Source: Lachnospiraceae bacterium UBA1201 (lineage in GTDB: Bacteria > Bacillota > Clostridia > Lachnospirales > Lachnospiraceae). From it: a stretch of 6,109 nucleotides of DNA. The number at the start of each line of letters is the position of its first letter. Position 1 is the stretch's first letter. A model generated the notes under the pieces. That model saw nothing but the letters and a program-made list of their open reading frames with translations, made no database searches and had not been told where the DNA came from. Positions 1 through 6,080 of the stretch are shown here, in pieces. Where the stretch lies: the NCBI GenBank assembly GCA_002309675.1, contig DBXX01000018.1:1-6109 (forward strand), read 5' to 3'. Position numbers and translations under genes: made by a program.

Positions 1-587
1 ACATAAACTAACTGTGCGGTGAAGCTTCCGGAAACGATCACGCTTCCGCTTAAGAGCCAGTCGCCCTCACTCTTCGACACCGGGTCGCTCTCACCGGTCA
101 GAAGGCTCTCATCCGTGCTTCCGTAACCGGAACGCACGTATGCATCGGCCGGGATCTGATCGCCGGCATGCAGCATAACCAGGTCCCCACGTACCAGTTC
201 ACGCGGTGAAACCGTCTTCGACTCGCCGTCACGCAGCACGCTCACAGGCGACTCCGCCAGCAACTTCAACTGCATCACCGTCTTACGCGCCCGCATCTCC
301 TGAATGGTTCCGATCAGCGTATTGGAGACCACAACGCCCATAAACAGCATGTTTCTCCATGCGCCGACAAACGCCAGCGCCACCGCCAGTAACACATTCA
401 GTAAATTAAACCAGGTAAACAGGTTCTTCGCGACGATCTCCGCCACGGTACGACCGTCATCCTGCACCGCATCATTGCCCTCGCCGACGGCCAGCCTCTG
501 CAAAGCCTCCTGCGACGAAAGGCCGCTAAGATCCGTCAAAACCTCAGGGACACCCGACGGGATCGTCAAATGCTCTCTCTCTTCCAT
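1..587 (-). CDS. P-type cation-transporting ATPase, N-terminal part (cut by window edge)
   Basis: This is the first 195 codons of a membrane ATP-driven cation pump; the gene runs off the left edge. Residues 15-50 resemble the cation-ATPase N-terminal domain (GLSSQEALQRLAVGEGN). Two hydrophobic segments follow at about 57-75 and 79-95, fitting TM1 and TM2. The actuator domain follows, with AGDQIPAD at 141-148 and the diagnostic TGES loop at 164-167 (DESLLTGESDPV). In this superfamily the TGES glutamate (E166) helps hydrolyse the phospho-aspartate. The phosphorylation motif DKTGT, nucleotide-binding domain and ion-site helices lie outside the window, so the transported ion cannot be decided. 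Style fits the Firmicute Ca2+/Mg2+-like HAD-IC group rather than CPx heavy-metal pumps: there is no N-terminal CxxC metal-binding domain. Start ATG at 587 has GGAG about nine bases upstream. It lies 124 bp downstream of leuS in the same orientation. Confidence 0.93.
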   Translation of the reverse strand, partial: MEEREHLTIPSGVPEVLTDLSGLSSQEALQRLAVGEGNDAVQDDGRTVAEIVAKNLFTWFNLLNVLLAVALAFVGAWRNMLFMGVVVSNTLIGTIQEMRARKTVMQLKLLAESPVSVLRDGESKTVSPRELVRGDLVMLHAGDQIPADAYVRSGYGSTDESLLTGESDPVSKSEGDWLLSGSVIVSGSFTAQLVY

Positions 588-620
588 CTTATAACACTCC
601 AAAATCTTATTTCCGACTTG

Positions 621-626
621 ATAATA
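621..626 (-). promoter_or_regulatory. Possible weak -10 element for the P-type ATPase gene
   Basis: On the minus strand TATTAT lies 33 bases upstream of the ATPase start codon and downstream of the leuS terminator candidate. No good -35 hexamer is present at 16-18 bases spacing. The call rests on one hexamer and its position, so it is weak. Confidence 0.25.
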
Positions 627-660
627 CACTCGCCCACTAAAACAGGGGCGCTATAGAAGA

Positions 661-691
661 AATGGGGGTGTCTTAGTACGACGCCCCCATT
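661..691 (-). terminator. Stem-loop after leuS, probable intrinsic terminator
   Basis: Arms 661-672 and 680-691 form a 12-bp stem (AATGGGGG core) with a 7-nt loop, 21 bp past the leuS stop codon. In minus-strand RNA the hairpin is followed by TTCTTCT, a modest U-rich tail. One position pairs as U-G on the plus strand but is an A-C mismatch on the minus strand, so the fold is slightly better in the antisense direction. Position and GC-rich stem favour a leuS terminator; the weak tail leaves efficiency uncertain. Confidence 0.55.
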
Positions 692-711
692 CGTAAGTTT
701 ATATGCAGCAA

Positions 712-3117
712 TTACTTTGCCACGATGTTGATGATCCTGCCGGGCACATAAATTTCTTTGATGATATTGCCGGTCAGTTTCGATCCGAGCGCTTCCTTAC
801 CTGCGGCGATCGCCGTATCCTTATCGCAATCCTTTGCGATGTTGATGGTCGTACGGGTCTTACCGTTGATCTGTACTGCGATCTCCACGGTGTTTTCAAC
901 GGTCTTCGCCTCGTCGTACTCCGGCCAAGCGTTCTGATACAGACGCTTTTCGAAGCCGCAGACCTCCCAGAGTTCCTCGGTGATGTGCGGTGCTACCGGA
1001 TTGAGCAGCTGGAGCAGGGTCCTAAACTCGCCACGGGTAACCTTCTCCGCCTTAAAGAGGTCATTGACCAGAGCCATCATCGCTGCGATCGCCGTGTTGT
1101 ACTTCAGCGACTCGTAGTCGGAAGAAACCTTCTTAATGGTCTGGTGAACCTTCGTCACCATCTCCGGCGAATAATCATCGCCGTCCACCAGTTCATCCTG
1201 CAGTTTCCAAACACGCTCGAGGAAACGACGGCAACCCTTAACACCTTCCTGTGACCAGGAAGCAGCCAGATCGAATGCGCCGATGAACATCTCATACGTA
1301 CGCAGGGTGTCCGCGCCGAACTCGTTGATGATGTCGTCCGGGTTAACAACGTTGCCGCGGGACTTACTCATCTTCTCGCCGTTCGAACCGAGGATCATAC
1401 CGTGAGAGGTACGCTTCTGATAAGGCTCAGGGCAAGGAACGACCTTCTGGTCGTAGAGGAATTTATGCCAGAAGCGGCTGTACAGCAGGTGCAGTGTGGT
1501 ATGCTCCATGCCGCCGTTGTACCAGTCGACCGGGAGCCAGTATTTGAGGGCTTCCGGAGAGGCCAATGCTTCGTTGTTGGTCGGGTCGGTGTAGCGCAGA
1601 TAGTACCAGGACGAACCTGCCCACTGGGGCATGGTGTCGGTCTCGCGCTTTGCAGGGCCGCCGCAGCACGGGCATGTGGTCTGCACCCAGTCCGTCATGG
1701 CAGCGAGCGGTGACTCGCCGTTGTCAGTCGGCATGTAACTCTCTACCTCCGGCAGTTCGAGCGGAAGCTCGCTCTCCGGAACGGGAACGTAACCGCACTT
1801 ATCGCATTTCACGATCGGGATCGGTTCGCCCCAGTAACGCTGACGGGAGAATACCCAGTCACGCAGTTTGTAATTTCTCTTCGAATGGCCGATGCCTTCC
1901 TTCGTCAGGAATTCGATGATGGCCTTCTTCGCCTCAGCAACTTCCATGCCGTTTAAGAAGCCGGAATTCACCATGGTTCCGGTTGCGACATCGGTAAATG
2001 CAGCGTTCTGAACATCGCCGCCGGCAACTACCTCGATGATGGGCAGACCGAACTTCTTCGCGAACTCCCAGTCTCTCTCATCGTGCGCGGGAACGGCCAT
2101 GATGGCGCCGGTTCCGTAGCTCATGAGTACGTAGTCAGAGATCCAGATCGGAATCTCTTTACCATTGACCGGATTGATGGCCTTAATGCCGTCCAAAAGT
2201 ACACCGGTCTTATCCTTCGCCAGCTCGGTACGCTCGAAATCGGACTTGCGCGCCGCCATCTCGCGGTACGCCAGAATCTCGTCCATGTTTTTGATCTCGT
2301 CCTTGAACTTATCGATGTACGGATGCTCCGGAGACAGTACCATGTAGGTCGCGCCGAACAGGGTATCCGGACGCGTGGTATAGATGCGGAGGGTCTCCTC
2401 CTTACCTGCGAGTTTGAACTCGACCTCGGCGCCCTCGGAGCGGCCGATCCAGTTCTTCTGGGATACCTTTACCTTCTCGATGTAGTCCACGAGCGACAGA
2501 TCGTCGATGAGTTTATCCGCATATTCGGTGATCTTCAGCATCCACTGGCTCTGCATCTTACGGATGACAGGGCTGCCGCAACGCTCGCAAACGCCGTTAA
2601 CGACTTCTTCATTTGCCAGGCCGACCTTACAGGAAGTACAGAAGTTGATCGGCATCTCGGTCTTATAAGCAAGTCCTGCCTTAAACAGTTTCAGGAAGAT
2701 CCACTGCGTCCACTTATAGTAGTTCGGATCGGTCGTGTTCACTTCGCGGTCCCAATCGAAGGAGTAGCCGATGGACTTCAGCTGATCCTTAAAATGCGCC
2801 ACGTTGTTCTTCGTAACGATCCTCGGGTGAATGTGGTTTTTGATCGCATAGTTCTCGGTAGGAAGGCCGAACGCATCCCAGCCCATGGGATACAGTACGT
2901 TATAGCCCTGCATGCGGCGCTTTCTCGCTACGATATCGAGCGCCGTGTACGGACGCGGGTGGCCTACGTGCAGGCCCTGGCCTGACGGATACGGGAACTC
3001 GACTAAAGCGTAGTACTTCGGTTTCGTGTAGTCGGTCGTCGCGGCAAATGCCTTCTCATCCTCCCAGATTTTCTGCCATTTTCCCTCGATGTTCTTCGGG
3101 GAATAAAGCTCGCTCAT
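712..3117 (-). CDS. leuS: Leucyl-tRNA synthetase
   Basis: Cytoplasmic class I aminoacyl-tRNA synthetase that attaches leucine to tRNA-Leu using ATP. It has 801 residues, full length for the short Bacillus-type enzyme. The HIGH motif is HVGH at 50-53 within YPSGQGLHVGHPRPY. KMSKS lies at 582-586 (GEKMSKSRGN). The inserted CP1 editing domain shows the threonine-rich TTRPDTLFG at 247-255 and GTGAIMAVPAHDERD at 335-349; D346 corresponds to the conserved editing aspartate. Two cysteine pairs suggest zinc knuckles: C160/C163 with C177/C180, and C438/C441 with C482/C485. GMILGSNG runs almost straight into KMSKS, so the leucine-specific insertion of the E. coli enzyme is absent, as in Bacillus. The C-terminal anticodon-binding and tail domains are complete. 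Start ATG at 3117 has AGGAGG eight bases upstream. It lies 98 bp downstream of guaB, with no T-box leader in that gap. Confidence 0.99.
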   Translation of the reverse strand: MSELYSPKNIEGKWQKIWEDEKAFAATTDYTKPKYYALVEFPYPSGQGLHVGHPRPYTALDIVARKRRMQGYNVLYPMGWDAFGLPTENYAIKNHIHPRIVTKNNVAHFKDQLKSIGYSFDWDREVNTTDPNYYKWTQWIFLKLFKAGLAYKTEMPINFCTSCKVGLANEEVVNGVCERCGSPVIRKMQSQWMLKITEYADKLIDDLSLVDYIEKVKVSQKNWIGRSEGAEVEFKLAGKEETLRIYTTRPDTLFGATYMVLSPEHPYIDKFKDEIKNMDEILAYREMAARKSDFERTELAKDKTGVLLDGIKAINPVNGKEIPIWISDYVLMSYGTGAIMAVPAHDERDWEFAKKFGLPIIEVVAGGDVQNAAFTDVATGTMVNSGFLNGMEVAEAKKAIIEFLTKEGIGHSKRNYKLRDWVFSRQRYWGEPIPIVKCDKCGYVPVPESELPLELPEVESYMPTDNGESPLAAMTDWVQTTCPCCGGPAKRETDTMPQWAGSSWYYLRYTDPTNNEALASPEALKYWLPVDWYNGGMEHTTLHLLYSRFWHKFLYDQKVVPCPEPYQKRTSHGMILGSNGEKMSKSRGNVVNPDDIINEFGADTLRTYEMFIGAFDLAASWSQEGVKGCRRFLERVWKLQDELVDGDDYSPEMVTKVHQTIKKVSSDYESLKYNTAIAAMMALVNDLFKAEKVTRGEFRTLLQLLNPVAPHITEELWEVCGFEKRLYQNAWPEYDEAKTVENTVEIAVQINGKTRTTINIAKDCDKDTAIAAGKEALGSKLTGNIIKEIYVPGRIINIVAK

Positions 3118-3125
3118 ATGTATAT

Positions 3126-3131
3126 CCTCCT
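3126..3131 (-). promoter_or_regulatory. leuS ribosome binding site
   Basis: AGGAGG on the minus strand, eight bases before the ATG at 3117. This near-perfect Shine-Dalgarno sequence fixes the leuS start. Confidence 0.85.
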
Positions 3132-3156
3132 GTTTCGGCTCTTTGCTTTAGCAACA

Positions 3157-3193
3157 CCTAAGGAAGCACGGATGATTCCAGTGCTTCCTCAGG
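3157..3193 (-). terminator. Strong stem-loop between guaB and leuS; terminator or attenuating hairpin
   Basis: Arms 3157-3169 and 3181-3193 form a 13-bp stem with an 11-nt loop, 23 bp after the guaB stop. One position is G-U in minus-strand RNA but A-C on the plus strand, so the fold is better in the direction of guaB/leuS transcription. The bases after it (TGTTGCTAAAGC) are not a proper U-tract. It may therefore be a partial terminator, an mRNA 3'-end stabiliser or a processing site rather than a full stop. No convincing leuS promoter is visible downstream of it. Confidence 0.5.
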
Positions 3194-3215
3194 ACATATC
3201 AGCCTAAGCTGCCTA

Positions 3216-4670
3216 TTATTCGTTCACGCTGTAGTTCGGAGCTTCCTTCGTAATATGGATGTCATGCGGATGACTCTCGCGAAGGGATGCTGCCGAGATC
3301 TTGATAAACTGTGCCTTGTCGATCAGTTCAGGGATGGTTCTGGCTCCGCAGTAACCCATACCGGAACGAAGACCGCCCATCAACTGGAATACGGTATCCT
3401 CAACCAGGCCCTTATATGCTACGCGGCCTTCTACTCCTTCGGGAACCAGTTTCTTCGCATCTGCCTGGAAGTAACGATCCTTCGAACCGTTCTCCATAGC
3501 TGCGATGGAACCCATGCCGCGATATACTTTGTACTTTCTTCCCTGATAGAGCTCGTAAGCTCCCGGGCTTTCCTCACATCCTGCGAACATGCTGCCCATC
3601 ATGCAGACGCTGCCGCCTGCTGCGATGGCCTTCGTGATGTCACCGGAATATTTGATGCCGCCGTCTGCAATGATCGGGATGCCGTACGGGCGAGCCGCCT
3701 CTGCACAATCCATGATCGCCGTGATCTGCGGAACGCCGATACCTGCAACGACACGAGTCGTACAGATGGAACCGGGACCGATACCTACCTTTACCGCGTC
3801 AGCGCCGGCTTCGATGAGAGCCTTTGTAGCGGCTGCGGTCGCAACATTGCCCGCGATGACCTGCAGGTCCGGATACTTCTCTTTTACCATGGTCACGGTC
3901 TTCAGGATGTTACGGGAATGACCGTGTGCGGAATCGATGACAATACAGTCGACCTTAGCGCGGACCAGAGCGTCGACACGAAGCATAATGTTGTTCGTGA
4001 TACCGACAGCTGCGCCGCAAAGCAGACGGCCCTGCTCATCCTTTGCCGCATTCGGGTATTTGATGGTCTTCTCGATATCCTTAATGGTGATAAGACCTTT
4101 TAAGTTGAAATCTTTATCTACGATGGGGAGTTTTTCGACTCTGGCCTTAGCCAGGATTTGCTTCGCCTCTTCCAGGGTGATGCCTTCCGGCGCTGTCACG
4201 AGCCCCTGTGAGGTCATGCATTCTTTGATCTTCTTTTTGAAGTCAGTTTCGAACTTCAGGTCACGATTTGTGATAATACCGACCAGTTTCTTGCCTTCCG
4301 TTACCGGAACGCCGGAAATGCGGAACTTACCCATGAGGTTGTTTGCGTCCTCAAGTGTGTGCTCCGGAGAAAGATAGAAGGGATCCGTAATAACGCCGTT
4401 CTCAGAACGTTTTACTTTGTCAACCTCCTCTGCCTGTGCTTCGATCGACATGTTTTTATGAATGATGCCGATACCGCCCTGTCTGGCCATGGCGATCGCC
4501 ATGCGGTGTTCGGTAACCGTATCCATGCCGGCACTCATGATAGGAATATTCAGCTGGATCTTCTTCGTGAGATTCGTCTGAAGACTTACCTCATTCGGGA
4601 TCACCTCGGAATACGCCGGAACCAACAATACGTCATCGAAAGTAATACCTTCACCGATAATCTTACCCAT
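3216..4670 (-). CDS. guaB: Inosine-5'-monophosphate dehydrogenase
   Basis: Cytoplasmic enzyme that oxidises IMP to XMP with NAD+, the committed step of guanine nucleotide synthesis. It has 484 residues, the normal bacterial length. The N-terminal barrel opens with GITFDDVLLVPAYSEV (8-23). A CBS-domain pair, which in this family binds regulatory nucleotides, occupies about 92-205 (GVITDPFYLSP, ISGVPVTEG, GIITNRDLKF, LPIVDKDFNLKGLITIKDIEK). The catalytic loop is GIGPGSICTTR at 296-306 with nucleophile C303. NAD and IMP contacts are suggested by DSAHGHS (246-252) and ADGGIKYSGD (335-344). The mobile flap carries the Arg-Tyr pair R399-Y400 (SKDRYFQ), with E411 in VPEGVEG. All expected catalytic residues are present. 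Start ATG at 4670 has GAGG eight bases upstream and a near-consensus promoter about 57 bases away, so it heads its own transcript. Confidence 0.99.
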   Translation of the reverse strand: MGKIIGEGITFDDVLLVPAYSEVIPNEVSLQTNLTKKIQLNIPIMSAGMDTVTEHRMAIAMARQGGIGIIHKNMSIEAQAEEVDKVKRSENGVITDPFYLSPEHTLEDANNLMGKFRISGVPVTEGKKLVGIITNRDLKFETDFKKKIKECMTSQGLVTAPEGITLEEAKQILAKARVEKLPIVDKDFNLKGLITIKDIEKTIKYPNAAKDEQGRLLCGAAVGITNNIMLRVDALVRAKVDCIVIDSAHGHSRNILKTVTMVKEKYPDLQVIAGNVATAAATKALIEAGADAVKVGIGPGSICTTRVVAGIGVPQITAIMDCAEAARPYGIPIIADGGIKYSGDITKAIAAGGSVCMMGSMFAGCEESPGAYELYQGRKYKVYRGMGSIAAMENGSKDRYFQADAKKLVPEGVEGRVAYKGLVEDTVFQLMGGLRSGMGYCGARTIPELIDKAQFIKISAASLRESHPHDIHITKEAPNYSVNE

Positions 4671-4726
4671 CGTAATAACCTCTCTTTCGCTTTTCTATGA
4701 GATTGATATTTGTATATATGTTCTAT

Positions 4727-4755
4727 ACTATAGCAAACGGGGCCGACGGTGTCAA
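4727..4755 (-). promoter_or_regulatory. Sigma-A promoter of guaB
   Basis: On the minus strand a perfect -35 TTGACA (4755-4750) is followed by a 17-base spacer and -10 TATAGT (4732-4727). This is one base from consensus with optimal spacing. Transcription would start near 4720, giving a leader of about 50 nt. That is too short for a purine riboswitch, and I see no aptamer motif. It predicts strong, possibly constitutive expression of guaB and perhaps leuS. Confidence 0.88.
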
Positions 4756-4818
4756 CCCCCATTTTTATCTTTTTTTCGTCCGTTTTTCACGGCCGGACGT
4801 CCCCATAAATCAGCGCGC

Positions 4819-5325
4819 TTACTGTGCTACCGTGACCTTTCGCGGCGAGTATCTGCGCAGTGCCTTCAACATCTTCTCGTCCGGCTCGAACAGGATGACT
4901 TTTCTGGACTTTTCATCGGAATACAGAATGCCGTAAACGTTAGTTGCGTCCTTCATTGCCGACGAGCAGTCTACCTTCGTGAAACCCGGATTATTCAGGT
5001 TTCGTTTGATTTCGTCGTGATCCAGCGGAGCGATCGCATCGACCCGGTCGAACAAAAGCACGAGGAAGCGCTTTCTGGAACTCTGGGAGAATATCTTATC
5101 TATGCGGAGTTCACCGTCCAGGAACGTATATTCCCACTCCAGATCAAACCGTGGCATTATAATGTACATGAAAACGCCGAAACCCAAACTGAGTATGAAA
5201 AAGATCGGATTGATAATGATCGCTGCTAATATCGTGATCGTCAAAAACAAGCTCATTCCGATCTTCGCGGGCAATGCGTACGCCGGTGTCTTTCGAGCTA
5301 CGATACATTCAAAAATGCCATCCAT
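4819..5325 (-). CDS. Small two-helix membrane protein, DUF6106-like
   Basis: A 168-residue protein of unknown function. After a short N-terminus (MDGIFECIVARKTP) it has a hydrophobic stretch at about 22-57, split by an Asn-Pro at 39-40. This predicts a tight helical hairpin, or two short membrane spans, with both ends on the same side. The rest, about 60-168, is a soluble domain with alternating hydrophobic/polar segments (LEWEYTFLDGELRIDKIF, VYGILYSD, KVILFEPDEKMLKALRRY), suggesting a small beta-rich fold with a C-terminal helix. I recognise the layout and the WEYTFLDGELRIDKI and EPDEKMLKALRRY segments as like DUF6106, common in Lachnospiraceae; this is from memory. There is no signal peptide cleavage site and no catalytic motif. 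Start ATG at 5325 has GGAGG nine bases upstream. It has its own promoter and sits upstream of guaB in the same direction, with no clear terminator between. Confidence 0.85.
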   Translation of the reverse strand: MDGIFECIVARKTPAYALPAKIGMSLFLTITILAAIIINPIFFILSLGFGVFMYIIMPRFDLEWEYTFLDGELRIDKIFSQSSRKRFLVLLFDRVDAIAPLDHDEIKRNLNNPGFTKVDCSSAMKDATNVYGILYSDEKSRKVILFEPDEKMLKALRRYSPRKVTVAQ

Positions 5326-5361
5326 GGGATGAAACCTCCAAAATCAACTATATTACCCTCT

Positions 5362-5390
5362 ATTTTATCAAATATCGCACCCGAGTTCAA
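5362..5390 (-). promoter_or_regulatory. Sigma-A promoter of the DUF6106-like gene
   Basis: On the minus strand TTGAAC (5390-5385), a 17-base spacer and TAAAAT (5367-5362) form a good promoter ending 36 bp before the start codon. It lies outside the tandem repeat array, so the repeats are not part of this gene's leader if this promoter is used. Confidence 0.7.
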
Positions 5391-5402
5391 GCACTTCCCG
5401 AC

Positions 5403-5426
5403 AAAAAAGAACGGGCTGGCACAGCC
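5403..5426 (-). terminator. Short hairpin with T-tract upstream of the DUF6106-like gene
   Basis: GGCTG (5414-5418) and CAGCC (5422-5426) pair around a 3-nt loop. In the minus direction the hairpin is followed, after a few bases, by six T residues (complement of 5403-5408). The stem is only 5 bp, so termination would be weak. It could insulate the downstream promoter from minus-strand transcription out of the hairpin region. Confidence 0.35.
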
Positions 5427-5455
5427 ATCCGATTTACGTTGATCTGGCACTAAAA

Positions 5456-5793
5456 AGCGAACAGAAAGCTTGGTTTGCTCGCTTTTGTTCGCCTGGCTTT
5501 CTTGCTTTTCAGCAGTTCCAGTCCTATAAGGCGAACAAAGAGCTTGGTTTCCCCGCTTTTGTTCGCCTGGCTTTCTTGCTTTTCTGCAGTTCCGGCCCTA
5601 AAAGGCGAACAAAGAGCTTGGTTTGCTCGCTTTTGTTCGCCTGGCTTTCTTACTTTTCAGCAGTTCCAGTCCTATAAGGCGAACAAAGAGCTTGGTTTCC
5701 CCGCTTTTGTTCGCCTGGCTTTCTTACTTTTCAGCAGTTCCAGTCCTATAAGGCGAACAAAGAGTTTGATTTCCTCACTTTTGTTCGCCTGGC
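5456..5793. repeat. 74-bp tandem repeat array, each unit carrying a hairpin
   Basis: Five units start at 5456, 5530, 5604, 5678 and 5752, exactly 74 bp apart; the fifth diverges after 5793. A unit is a 38-nt hairpin plus a 36-nt linker. The hairpin has left arm GGCGAACAAAGAGC, an 11-nt loop starting TTGG or TTGA, and right arm GCTTTTGTTCGCC, giving 13 pairs with one bulged G. The linker starts TGGCTTTCTT and ends CTATAA or CTAAAA. Linkers of units 3 and 4 are identical; unit 2 differs from unit 1 at four positions. Loops alternate between a GCTC ending (units 1, 3) and CCCC (units 2, 4), with CCTC in unit 5. The array is not CRISPR, since its linkers are copies of each other. Since 74 is not a multiple of three, a protein repeat is unlikely. 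Function unknown. Confidence 0.95.
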
Positions 5794-5803
5794 GTTATAC
5801 ATT

Positions 5804-5840
5804 GGCCGTTGGAAGCGGCGAAAGCCGCCTTACAACGACC
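5804..5840. other. Hairpin with GAAA tetraloop
   Basis: GCGGC (5815-5819) and GCCGC (5824-5828) enclose GAAA, a GNRA-type tetraloop if read as plus-strand RNA. Outer arms 5804-5811 and 5833-5840 add seven of eight pairs (GGCCGTTG against CAACGACC). The one outer non-pair is A-C on plus and G-U on minus, so strand preference is mixed. It begins 10 bp after the tandem array ends. Confidence 0.7.
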
Positions 5841-5853
5841 TTAATCACCACAC

Positions 5854-5935
5854 ATCACATCCAAAAACGGCCCTGTCAAGGCTGCGAAGCACCGCCGAGG
5901 GCGGCTCGGCCTTGACAGGGTCGTTTGGATGTGAT
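5854..5935. other. Long imperfect inverted repeat, ~27-bp stem
   Basis: Arms 5854-5882 and 5909-5935 pair over about 27 bp with a two-base AA bulge and one G-T wobble. The 26-nt tip contains a second stem, CCGCC (5892-5896) and GGCGG (5900-5904), around GAG. The wobble is G-U only in plus-strand RNA, and ATTTTCTC follows on that strand, so a plus-strand terminator is one reading. No plus-strand gene precedes it within the window. A cruciform-forming DNA site or the fold of a small RNA are alternatives. Confidence 0.85.
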
Positions 5936-5943
5936 ATTTTCTC

Positions 5944-5979
5944 GCCGCGCTTCTCGGTTCCTTACGGAACCGGCGTGGC
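5944..5979. other. Two-part hairpin
   Basis: The inner stem CGGTTCC (5955-5961) with GGAACCG (5966-5972) closes on TTAC. The outer stem GCCGCGC (5944-5950) with GCGTGGC (5973-5979) has one G-U pair on the plus strand. A one-sided TTCT bulge separates the two stems. The fold is better as plus-strand RNA. Confidence 0.7.
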
Positions 5980-6022
5980 TCATATTTGTTCGGGTCTCAA
6001 GGTCACGTCTGCGAATTTTGTC

Positions 6023-6076
6023 GAAGCTTATTTCAGGGCGCACACCTCTCGGTGTACGCCCTGAAAAGTAAGCTTC
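6023..6076. other. Imperfect inverted repeat, ~24-bp stem
   Basis: Arms 6023-6046 and 6051-6076 pair across about 24 bp, from GAAGCTTA at the base to the ACACC/GGTGT tip, with a TCTC loop and a two-base bulge. The single non-Watson-Crick position is C-A on the plus strand but G-U on the minus strand, so minus-strand RNA folds better here. No T-tract follows on either strand. Confidence 0.8.
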
Positions 6077-6080
6077 TCCT

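Noticed and set aside
2083..2985. Long plus-strand open frame of 300 codons antisense to leuS, and similar ones over guaB (3255-4103)
   Set aside because: These are shadows of strongly conserved minus-strand genes. Their translations show no domain, and their starts lack ribosome binding sites.
4671..4720. Guanine or other purine riboswitch in the guaB leader
   Set aside because: The leader is about 50 nt, shorter than a purine aptamer plus expression platform, and shows no recognisable aptamer pairing.
4696..4732. Possible divergent plus-strand promoter (TTGATA ... TATACT)
   Set aside because: Spacing is only about 15 bases, the hexamers overlap the AT-rich guaB promoter zone, and no plus-strand gene follows.
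4738..4785. Plus-strand terminator (GGGG/CCCC followed by T-rich run)
   Set aside because: The stem is only four pairs with a 13-base loop, it coincides with the guaB -35 region, and no plus-strand gene precedes it.
5456..5793. CRISPR array
   Set aside because: The segments between hairpins are near-identical copies rather than unique spacers, the period is 74 bp, and no cas gene is nearby.
5475..5915. Open reading frame of 146 codons through the tandem repeats, plus strand
   Set aside because: It stays open because the 74-bp unit lacks stops in all three frames on that strand and is read in a shifted frame each time. It has no good ribosome binding site, its end runs into the long inverted repeat, and the composition is unlike a real protein.
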